From Mermis nigrescens (taxonomy: Eukaryota > Nematoda > Enoplea > Mermithida > Mermithidae), in assembly GCA_036768485.1 (NCBI GenBank), contig JAVLUZ010000157.1:8867783-8931782 (forward strand): 64,000 nt of DNA, read 5' to 3'. The position numbers were made by a program, and so were the translations under genes. The notes under the pieces were generated by a model that saw nothing but the letters and a program-made list of their open reading frames with translations, had not been told where the DNA came from and made no database searches. Each line of letters begins with the position of its first letter. Position 1 is the stretch's first letter. Shown piece by piece: positions 11,532 through 23,500 of this stretch.

Positions 11532-14500
11532 CTTAAATGTACAGTATTTAGAATTTTTTTAATTTTCAAACGTTAAAATTATGTCGACAGATCGAAATTT
11601 GCAACCCAAAATCTGGGCAGACGGCCGAAGTTTGATGAGCTAAACTTCTGAACCGGGCTGGCCTTCTGAATTTGAGGAACGAAAATTTTGAACTTGATTA
11701 TCCCAGCAAGTATTCAAGTATTCTTAATAGTAAGAAGTCATCAATACGAGAAAGAAGGAAGAAAGAAGAAAATGAGGAGAAAAATAAATAAGTAAATAAA
11801 TAAATAGATAAATAACAAAGCAAATGCTAAATAAAAAGAAAAGATAAAAAATCAACAACAAAAAATAGATTGGTAAAAATAACGAAGTTTTTGAGCCTTT
11901 CACAACCGTATCTATGCAATGAATAAATTTGAAAAATGACTCTATTTGAATCGTATTAAAAATTAGGCTGTATGCAAACAAATAGGCGCGAAGAGCCCGA
12001 AAATTTCAGGCTTACTAGTTAAAAGTGTGCTAAAATCCATTCGAGCGGTCTTTCAGACGAGTTTAATGAATTTTCCATCTCTTTCCTTTGGGACAATTGT
12101 GAAAAATACTCATTCTTCTAATATTTTGGGGCGCTAGTCCCCTCACTTTCCACACACCGTCCACAAGGACAGCAGTGGCGGATTACGGATTTTCTGACAG
12201 GAAAGGGGGGCCGAACTAAACATTTTTCTAAAAGTGTCGAACACTGTCCGATATGCTCAAAGTACCGGTCTTTTGCTGTCTTTTTGATAGGCAGAATCAG
12301 GCCCGTATCCAGGATTTTATTCCTGGGAATGGGGACAAAACTTGGAGGTCAGATATCTCGAAAACCATTTACAAGATGGGCAAAAATAAAGGCATTTTTG
12401 AGCGTGTCTCAATGAGCTCTACGCAAAGTTGAAGAAAGATTTCAAATTTTATTTATTTTATACTCATATTACACAAACCTATCGTTTGAACAATCTAAAC
12501 AACTTACCTGTCATCGTTCAATCGACGAATAATTTCTTAACTTCTGTCTTTAGTTCATTTTTGTAATTTACAGAGAAACAATTTAGAAAATGAATGATTC
12601 GGCGTGAAGCGCCAAAAAAATTTGTCATGCTCTAATACCTAACTCAAATTTGACCGGTTTTGGGCGGGCTAAAAGACAAAAAATATAGATAAACGATAAA
12701 TCCGGTGCGAAGCGATGGAAAATTATGAGTTTACTAGCTCAAAAGAGCGCTAAAAACCTGTTTTGGTGTTCTAGACCCACTTCGAGAATTCATTTTTCCT
12801 TTAGGGGACCCTTATTGTCTTAAGATTTCTTTTTAATTTCCGGTAAGGGGGCGGTCCCCCGCCCCCTCTGAATACGAGCAAGGACAGAATGATTTCTGAT
12901 GCAAAAAAATCTCAAGTTTTATTATAAAAAACTCGCAAAATTAATGCAGAAATCGACACAAATTGCCGAAAAACCACTCGAGGGCTACAAAATCTTTGTT
13001 CTGTACAAAAAATACTCTCCTGATGTAAATTTAAGTTTCCTAGAGCGCCAAGAGAGTCAGTAAATGTCATTAATAAGTATTATCACAGAGCTAGGCGCCG
13101 AAATAATTTCAAAAATCATGATAAAAAAGGCTCAAATCATCAAAAAATACACATCTATTCCTCATGGCGCCCAAATATTTTTTGACGACAGGGGCGGCGG
13201 TCAACCCCCGCCCCTCTGAATCCGCCAGTCAAAGACAGCCGAGATTCTGGAGATGATAGGAAGATCTTCAAATGATTGGAAACGGACCGAAAAGGGGCAA
13301 AAGTCATTTGATTTTAGACGTTCATCATTAAATTCACCGAAATAAAAAAATAAAAAATTGGGAACGAGAAAAATTTCGTAAACTTGAGTTCAATCTTGCT
13401 ACGGCTGTCGGAGACTGCCGGGAGCTAACCAAATCAGGCCTAGAATCGAAGAACTTTCAAAAATAAAAATCAAATTAAAAAATTAAATTTAATTAAATAA
13501 TTATAAAAATTAAAAACCCGTAATTAAAATTAATAATAATCCTAAAATTGTATGAGAGAATATTAAGATTATCAAAGGTAACAGATGTACAAAAATTGAT
13601 CGTCAGGTCTCGCCAAGAATTTTTTTAGATTTGGCTAGTTTTTTATCCAAAAATAGCTTCCAAAACTAGCAGAAATGGTAAAATAGCGTAAAAACTGAGT
13701 TAAGACACAATTTCCGAATGATACTTCTAAAGAAAAGCTTTGATTTCCAATCATTTTAGCCTTTATTTTGTTAAAGATCCTCGGAAAATCTCTTATATTT
13801 CCATTGTAGGGGTATATAAATCCTAAACCCGTCACTTGCATGCGCGATATGGACTTACCAGAATCCAAAAGACTCACAGCATCAATGAAGACATCCAAAC
13901 ATCATTTTTCCGAATTTCAAAGCTTTTTCTTTTTTAGACTCAAAAACGATAGGAACGCGTCGAAAATACATTTTCCGGCTTTTCTGATGATGTTCTTTAT
14001 TTCTAGAACATGAAGATTTCCAAAAGATTGAAATAGGTAGAAAAAATGAATATATGGCGCGATGCGCCGGAAATTTGATATGTTCGAGCCAAAAGATCGC
14101 TAAAACCTGAAGGTCAAAATTTCTGGCGGGATGAAAAATTTCTGAAGGGGTGCGCACACGCAGCGACTAAAAACTTTGGGAGAGGATGTTGAATTAATTA
14201 ATTAATTTATTTATTACATTTTTTATCATTTTTATGCGGGGGAGGTGAATGACCAGGGGCGGATTTAGGGAGGGGGGCGGGGGGGGGCGGCCGCCCCCCA
14301 TCGGCCCAAAATAGTGCGAAAAATTAAGCATTTTTGAGCGATTTTTAGCGATTTTCGGGTCAAAACGGCTAATTTTTTCGCCCAAGTCAGGGTTCCGCCC
14401 CCCCCCTCCTTAGGAAAATCCTAGATCCGCCACTGTGAATGACCTCTAATTTCGGGTTAAAAATGGCCAAAAAACACCTAAGAACGGGAAAAACGCGAAT

Positions 14501-17500
14501 TTCGGCCAAAAATCGAAGGGGGCCTAAGGGGAGAGGGTCAAACTCCATGTACGGGTGGTACCGAGAGTGGCGACGTTCTGGCTTGCTCAAACTCGTCGGT
14601 CGATCTGGTGGACTGTTGACGCGAAGAACCGACGATGAACGACGGCTTAGCGGCGGCGAAGTCGCCATCGGCGTCACCCGATGACGTCATCGCTGCGGCG
14701 GCGGCTGCAGCGGCTCCGGACGGCGGCCGCCGGTCGCCGCTACCCCCACCGCTGACGACACTAACCAGACGCCGGAACACCCGCCACCGATTCGACATCG
14801 GCGACGGAGGCGGCTGGCGGCTCGACAGACTAAGCTGCGACGGGACGGTCGATAGAGCGACGGCGCTGCCGCCGTAGGCTTTCGTCGACGACAGACCGTC
14901 GGGACCTGGCGTGGCGGCGGCGTCACGCGCTAATTGCGCCTGTTCGTCGCCACTGGACGAATTTTAAGGCGATTTTTATAAAATGAATTTTTTCAGTATT
15001 TTTTCTGTATATTTTTTGGTAAATTTCGCTCTATTGCAATTTAGCCGCCATTTAATTTAAATTTTCTACGTGGGTAAACACCAATCGTCTAATTAATCTA
15101 ATTGCTGGAAATATGGCACTCAATGTACATTTGAGGTGAAGATGGGGCCGCCCACCCGATCGGACGGCCGCTTTAAATTCAAACTTTCCTTATCCCTCCC
15201 CTACCCGCCGAATGATTGGCACTCTTGCGATTCCTGGCCATTTTTTGTTGCTTTTCTGCCATTTTTCTTGACAAAAATTGAAGGTCAAGTAGCCCCTAAA
15301 ACGGCAGACTATCCCAAACGAAATATTGAGTTGTTACGTGTCCGCAACTCACGCTTCGTCCACAGCAGATCCCTTAAAAGACTGAGTCCTTAGACCCGCC
15401 GACTCGTCTGTGTGTGGCAATTCGGTTTCGGATCCACTGCCCCAATGCAAATCCTTTTCCAGAGGGGGCAGTTTATTGTAATTCGTATCCACGACAGAGT
15501 AGGACAGCTGAGTAACAAAAGAGAGTGGCAATTATAAATAGACTAGCAAAGAAAAATGCTCCGATGGAACAAAAAAGATGAATATACTTGGAATTGTGGA
15601 TTATTATGGATGTAAAAAGGAGGGGACTAGGAAAAATCTACCTAAAGTCGGAAAATCTGCTAAAAATCACACTTTCTCTAAGCAACGCAAAAAATCGATG
15701 TATATTCTGCGGCCAACAGATTAAAATAAATATTCAACCATAACAATGATTGAAACAGCAGCACGTTAGCTATGCAGTAGCTATGGGAAATGATATTAAG
15801 TAAACTAACAGTCTTCCAAGCCAATTGAATGAAATAGCAAACATCGAAGACAATTGAAGACATGGTTTGTTAAAAACAGTAGGAAACACGTAAGTTGACT
15901 TGAAACAGACTTAATGTAGATACACTAGCATGCCCGAAACGATTGTGTGCACTAATCAATCGGCTCCTGCTTTGCTTGCTATAATGCTCATAAAACAAAA
16001 CAACTTTAAATACAATACCTCTTAGTTTTCTATCAATCAGGTGCCAGCAATTTAAAAAAGTAACCTTGATAGATTTCGTTTATACACTCTTATCTGAAAC
16101 TTCGAACATTATTTAAAAAAGACGCTTTTTTAGAGGCCACAGAATATACATCGATTTTTTGCGTTGCTTAGAGAAAGTGTGATTTTTAGCAGATTTTCCG
16201 ACTTTAGGTAGATTTTTCCTAGTCCCCTCCTTTTACATCCATAATAATCCACAATTCCAAGTATATTCATCTTTTTTGTTCCATCGGAGCATTTTTCTTT
16301 GCTAGTACACTACTTTTAATTAGCGTGATTTCAGTACATCAGTCAGTAAACACAATCAGTAACATGCCACAATAATGACAACAGTCCAAGAACGCGGAAA
16401 ACAATATTGTTCTTAACATCAGCATTATCCTTTTTAAACAAGACAACCTTATTGACACCATCCATTTTCAAATTAAAACTGCATTAAGTTATTTCTTCTT
16501 AATGTGCAGTTCACTTATAATCAAGCACAAAAATTTAACCAACGAATTCACATTGCAAATCCTCACTCAATCAATACACAAGCACAATGTGTTGTGACTT
16601 TTGAAATTGAAAACACCCAATTTTCAATTTTCAAATTGAAAAATTGGATCAATTTTCAAATTGAAAATTGGGTCAATTTTCAAATTGAAAATTGGGTGTT
16701 TGAATTTGCGATGAAGAAAATAATCAAAAGATAGTCACTTGGTTTATTTAAGCCGAGTAATAAAATAACGACCGTCCACCAATTCCAAACTAAACGCAAC
16801 TAATCTGATCACTATGAAAAAGTTTTGAAAAATGAGCTTGCTAAGCGAGAGTTGTAAACCAAGAGAAACTTAAAGTTAAAACCTACCATTAAATTATGAG
16901 AGAATTATAAAAGATTTTAAACTTCAAGAAAATGGAAAAGGCGGGATGTTGGTAAATTAGAAGGCAAAGATTTTCGGCAAAAATTCAAAAACTTCACGCA
17001 AATATCAAATGTAAGGAACACTAACGCTTTGATTTGGTAGTAAAATAAATTTGTAGTATAGACTACAAATTAACAACAAATGAATAGTGCAAACTTTACG
17101 CAACTACTAGGTGTAGAGAATACTAACAGTTTACGGCTTATTAATGTACATGATTACAATAAAGCTGTATATCTTTGTCGACTTCTGTGCACAGTAGTAT
17201 GATTGCTGGTTCATTTTAAACCACTTTTGCAGGCAATTTACATCAATTAAACGATAGCTCTCCATGTGCAAGATTTTGTGAAACATATTATAAACACGGC
17301 TAAGAAAGATTTAACTTTAATGCAACCCATTTAAGACAAAATTACATCTCTTCAATGATCTAAGGACACTTGAACATAATTTTTAAATCACTTTAGATTA
17401 CTTTTGAGGGTAAACAAACTCACTTAATTGATGTCTCACATATGAATCCTTGAAAATTTCTTGACTTCAGTTACAAAGTCTCTGCAAGTCTATCGAATTA

Positions 17501-20500
17501 GGGTTAACACGTAACGTAAACTGTACACAAACACATAGCGTAAAGAATATTTTAGTCGGATTCGTAATTTTGATATTGCTCCGATATTTCTTTCAACATT
17601 TATGGAAAAATGAGTCTCCATAATGTTTTAAAGACAATAAACATTAGGTTTAAACCACTTTGCAATACTGCTGAGTGTAAGCAAGCGCGCCCAATTGACG
17701 TATATATTTCATTCCCTGTAAATTTTTATATCTCAGGAAAAAATTTCGATTTTTGCAATGCTCTAGAACAAAGGCTAACATGCAGTGTAAAAAATTACTC
17801 GGATATTATGATCAACATTCATGAAAAAATTATGTCTCTACAATGGTCTGAGGACATATAAACAATGAATGTAAACTACTTTACATCACTGTTGGATGTA
17901 AACAAACGCGCCTATGTGACGTCTCACATTTGATCCTTTGAAAACTTCTAGGCTCCAAGAAAAAATTAGGTTTCAGGAATGCTCAAAAACGAAGATAAAT
18001 ATAAATGTAGTGTAAACTTCATGTAAACACCTAGTGTAAAGAAGATTTTAGTCAGATTCGTAATTTTGATATTGTTCCGATATTACGATTAATATTTATG
18101 AAAAAATTAAGTCTACATAATGTTCTATGGGCAAACTAACAATTGGTGTAAACTACTTTACAACACCGTAGAGTGTAAACATATGCGCCAGACTGGCATA
18201 TCAAATTTGATTCCTGGTCCATTTCTAGACTTGATAAACGTGTCCCTGACTCGTAACCGGAGAAGCAGGCAGAAAAAACAAGACAGAAACGCATTTGAAA
18301 CTCCAAATTTTTGACTTTACACTCGCTAAATATTATTGTATAGACAATTTGCTTTGACATGCACCCGATATAAAGCACTTTATTTTTATTCTATTAGACT
18401 TATCCCGACTTCTGGAAGGAGAAAGTGGCGAACAAAAAACGCAACAAAAACGTATTTTCCATCATTTAGAACACTGTAAACTTTAAAATTCCGTACCGAA
18501 CTCCCCATTGAGTTTAAAGAAATTCGGTTTGGTACAATTTGTAGCTTTTAAATCGTAGTACATTCCTGTGTGCCAAAATTCTGTTGCAAAAATTATTTGG
18601 CATGATTTATCAATCAAACTTTGGAAAAAATGTGTTTTTTAGCCCATTTTTTACCTCTGATTTCGAACTTTACACCCCCATAAATAACTCAATATTGCGT
18701 TTTTTAAATGCGGTTTGCTGCGATGTTCAGCCCCTGTGAGGCACTTTATTAATGCTGTCTTCGATTTGCACTGACTCATAAGCGGAAAAATTTGGCAGAG
18801 AAATCTTAGTTAAAATCCGTTTTTTTACACCATCCACTAGAGTGTAAACTTTAAACCCCAGGATCTAACTCACCATAGAGCATACAAGACTTTGCTTATA
18901 TGCAGAATGTAGCCCTTGATCCGCTCTACATTTCTGTCAGAAAACATTTTAAAAACCTCATAACCGAAGTTAGTATCGGACATAGGAAGGTTGAAAACTC
19001 GACCAAAAAGTGCTTTTTCACCCCCAGATTTTCGCACTCTTTACACTGCCGTTCGATAAATAATGCGAATTTCAAAAAACAAAAAAAGTGTCATCTGTAG
19101 AATTCATCCCTCTATTATCCTATTCTGTTCAATCCTTCGAGTCATCAATACTCAGTTGTCCACATGCCGCAGTAAAAAGGTCCCAAAATTTGTCCTATGT
19201 TATAACGTTACACAAAAACTTTACACCTTCTTTACACAGTCAATTTTGAGTTTCAAGAAAAACAAAAAAACACGGGCAGCGAATTTTTTTATTATCTTTC
19301 TTTTAAAAAAACCGCACCTTCCAGAAGTGTCCCGTTATAGCTGTAGGGGGGTGCCCAGGTGTTGGGGGTACCCAAGTATATTATAGGTACGCGCTAACGC
19401 GCTACCTATGATTGATAACGTAAAAATGAATTAAATTTCCATAAAATTTTGCAAAAAAACGATTGAAAAAAGACAAAGTTATTAATTAAAATTTCAAATT
19501 TAGCGGAATTTAGCAACAAGTAAATTTTTTAAATTTTCAACATTATCGTAATTCCATAAGATGATAATAATAAGAAATTATAATAATCAGTAACAAATAA
19601 TATTTTCTTAATTATCAACAATAATTATAATGAATATTATTATTACATGTTATGACTTCATCAATCTCTATCGGATTTAGAAGGGGCGAAGGGGAGGGGA
19701 GGCGGCGGCCCCCACAACGGTTGTCAAAAAATTTTTGGGCGCAACAAAGAATAGATGTGTATTTTTCGATGAAATCAGCCATTTATATAATGATTTTTCA
19801 AATTTTTCCGGCGCTTGGCGGCGCACGGATAGTACTCGTTAATGACATTTACTGACTCTGGCGCTCAAAAAATCATTTCAAATCGGAAGACTGGTCTTTG
19901 TACAAAGCAAAGATTTTATAGCTCATACAATGATTTCTAGAATGTTTTATGGGCGATATACGTCAATTTATGCATTAATTTTGCGAGGTTTCATTTAAAA
20001 AAAGTTTAAGAAATTCCAAAAAATTTTATATTTTTTTACATCAGAAATAATTCTGCCAATCAAAAGACAGCAAAAACACAGTACTTTGAGTATAATATAC
20101 GAACTTTGGACAATGTTTGACACTTTTAGGAAAATTTTGGGTTCCGCCCCTGTCAGAAAATCCCGTTAATTATCACACTTATAAATTAATTATTATCTTT
20201 ATTAATTTTGAGTCCCGCCCATTGTCAGAAAATTCTGTTATAAATAAAATGTCATTTATTATTAATTATTTTAATTAAGTATTATCTTTATAAATGCATA
20301 TAGGCTGGTTTCAGTTAGTCGCAAAACGAGTGGAACTCAGGAATTGCCGCGAATATGTGTCATTAAACACCTGCAAAAAATATTGTAAAACGCCTGAAAA
20401 ATATCGCAAAAATATTTTACGACTATTCGTGAATAGATTTAAATCCAGAGAACGAGGATGATCAGGATGAAGAATAAAAGATGAAGTAATTAATGAGAAA

Positions 20501-23500
20501 TCGCGAGTAGATAAAGATAAACATCCGCTTCGTAAATACGAGGGGCGGTCTGAAAGTTTTGCAAACTCATATATTAATTTACACCCCTAACTTTATTTAC
20601 ACATTTTTACATACTACAACATCTAAGTAGTTACTGTATAAAAATTAGACTTTCCTCATTTGCCCTTGATGCACTGTAATTTTTTGACGGAGGCAAGGTC
20701 TGGAAAATAACCGAAACTTGCAAATTTGAACAACGGGCACTGATTAAGTTTCTTACGAAATTCAAGAAGAATGCAAAGGAAATCAAAGCCGACTTGCACA
20801 AAGTTTATGGAGACTATATACCATCATATGCCACAATTACAAGATGGGCAGCTGAGTTCAAGCAGGGGCGAGAGTTTAGAAGATGACCCAAGGAGTGGAC
20901 GCCCAGCAACTGCAGTCAATGATGAAAATGTGGCTAAAGTAGAAGACTTGGTCAAGGAGGCCAATCGTCGAATCAAATTGAAACAGTTAGAAGCAGCATT
21001 AGGGATTGATCGGGCAGCATTGGTTTGTATTCTACACGAACAACTGGGACTTCCAAAGATTTGTGCTCGATGGGTCCCAAAAGTCCTCACACGTGAACAT
21101 AACGAAGTCCGATCAAATTTGTGTTTGGAGCTCATGCACCTATAAGATCGCAATGCTGATGAATTTCACACTAAAATCGTGACTGGCGATGAGAACTGGA
21201 TATTTTAGCACGATCCAGAAACAAAGGCAATGCCAATGCAGTGGCTGCCCAAAGGATCAAGGCCGCCTGTCAAGGTCAAAGTTCAACGCTCAGCTGGCAA
21301 GGTGATGTTAACGCTTTTTTCGATGCGGAGGGATGGCTGCAAGCTGATTTTTTGCACAAAGGTCTTACAAATAATGTTCAATACTCGTATTAACTATGCC
21401 GATTTGTCGAAAAAATGGCGCAGTGCAATTAAGATAAAACGACGCGACAAATTAACCAGGGGCATAATGCTTTTGGATGACAATGCGCGATTTCATTGAG
21501 CTGGAGTTGTTTTGGATGTCATCCACAAACTACATTTGACCCGGCTCAATCATTCACCCTATTCGCCCGACCTGGCACCATAGGTAGGCAGCAACGAAAT
21601 TCTGGGGGAAGGGGGTGAAAAAATTTTCAAAGGTAAAAAAATGGTCTTAAAAGTGGTTGTATGGCGAAAAAACACCATTTTTTGACGTTTCTCATCGAGC
21701 ACTATCCAATGGCATCAAAAAATCGCTGAAAAAACTTTTTCTTCAAAATTTGAATTCTAGGGGAGGGGGTATTTCAACTTCTGCGGGTGATGCATATCCC
21801 AACCCCCACGCCCATGTGTGCCTGGCACCCAGTGACTATCGACTATTTCCAGATTTGAAAAAAGTATCAAGGGAATCCGATTCAAGACGAAAATGAGTTG
21901 CAATCTACAGTTATACAAGTGGCTGGACGACCGACAGAAAAGTTATTGGGAAAAATCGATAAGTGATCTTAGAGCCAGATGTCAAAATGTTTCAACTTGG
22001 ATGGTGACTACGTTCAAAAATAAATATGAACAAAACCTCGATGTTGATATTTTTGTAGGAGTTTGCAAAACTTTCAGACCTCCCCTCGTAGTTCTTAGAA
22101 ATCCTAATACAGCAAGATAAATAATTTGATAGATGAATTAATTATTCAATAAATATGTAATAGATACAAAACATATAGCAAAGAACCCACGACAAACAAA
22201 CAAACGCGCAATGGAATAAATAAGTAAAATCAACCAAATAAATAAATGAATCATCAAGTAAACAAAAAATCGTAAATAAGTTAATAATTGAATAGAAAAT
22301 AACTCTAAAATGATATCCGTGTGATTCAACATACATTCAAATTCCTATCTATGATATAATTGACGTCGAAGTCGTCCGCATCTTGGCCCATCGGCGATAT
22401 AAGCACTTCGGCGACCTGAATAATTCCAAAAGAAAAAAAGCGCATTAATGATGCTTAGTAATTTATGATTTTCAATAATAAATAAAGAATTAATAATTCA
22501 TAATTTAAGTAGTAATTAATTCTTTCGTAGTTCATTATTCATAATAATAATTCAATTCGCCATTCTTGGTCAGTAATAATATACGAAATTCAAAATATGA
22601 TAAAAAATGGATTATTAACGTATTTACTTTCAGCCAACCTAGATAAAACGTTAGCTGCAATATGGTAAAAAGTGGTATATAAAGATCGATTTTGTAAGAC
22701 CCTGGCGCGTCCTTTTTATTTTCCAAGTATTGACGGCCAAAAGCCGAAGCAAACATGAAGATGTATACCGATAAAGTGGCCACCTAAAAAAGATTTCATT
22801 GCATTAGAAACACTTAATCAAAAAAGAAGTATCACAGAAAAACAATCATAACATGTTTTAATTAGAATTATTGAATGTTTAAATTAATGTATTATTAAAT
22901 TATTATCGAATTTATGTCAGAACACTAGCTTTTGTACAGAGACAAGATTTTGAAGCTCCTACAATAATTTATATAATGTTATTTCAACGTTTTATGTTGA
23001 TTTCTGCATTAATTTAATTTTGCGAGCTCTCATAGAAAACTTTGGAAAATTTCGAATATTTTTTACTTTTTTTGCATCAGAAATAATTTTGCCTATCAAA
23101 AGAAAAAACGATTTTTTATTAAATTACCCAATTTTAATTTCTTGAATGAAGTTTCTTTCTCATGTTCTGGAGGGAAGTTGCTCAATACCCCTCAATTCAA
23201 CCCACCCATATTTCGCCAAAAATAAGGGGGGTTAAGCGGTATGCACCCCTAGAAGGCCGAATACTCCCCTCTACAAACCAAAATATCCCCACCCAGTATT
23301 CAATTTTTAAATTTTTTCGTTTTTTGGCGATATTTTGATGCAAATGGATAGTGTTCGATGGGAAATGTTGAAAAAATGGTGATTTTTCGCCATACCCCCA
23401 TTTTAAAGATCATTTTCGACATATAAAAAATCTTGCGACCCCCAGAATTTTGGTGTGGCCAACCTAATTTCGGTTTGCCCACCTAAGTGATTAGTGACTT

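Larger units (their letters stand above)
11532..14561 (-). other. BestA last intron: low complexity, repeat debris, two MITEs
   Basis: 3.0 kb. 11,740-11,860 is simple A/G and AAAT sequence. 12,173-12,879 is a candidate element with an 8-bp duplication. 12,600-12,740, 13,080 and 14,050 carry GCGCGAAGCGC-type palindromes. 13,190-13,240 repeats a GAATCCGCCAGTC end. 14,254-14,435 is a clean MITE. No exon-like frame is convincing. Confidence 0.45.
20539..22088 (+). mobile_element. mariner transposon, dead, split by a MITE
   Basis: Inverted ends CGAGGGGCGGTCTGAAAG... and its mirror with one mismatch (about 29 bp), flanked by TA on each side (20,537-20,538 and 22,089-22,090). Length 1,550 bp. Removing the 242-bp MITE and its 8-bp duplication leaves 1,300 bp, the usual mariner size. 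It carries a broken transposase and lies in the sense strand opposite to BestA, within intron 7. Confidence 0.95.

Noticed and set aside
14439..14877. Plus-strand open frames opposite BestA exon 9
   Set aside because: GC-rich composition opens both strands; only the minus strand keeps phase with the flanking bestrophin exons.
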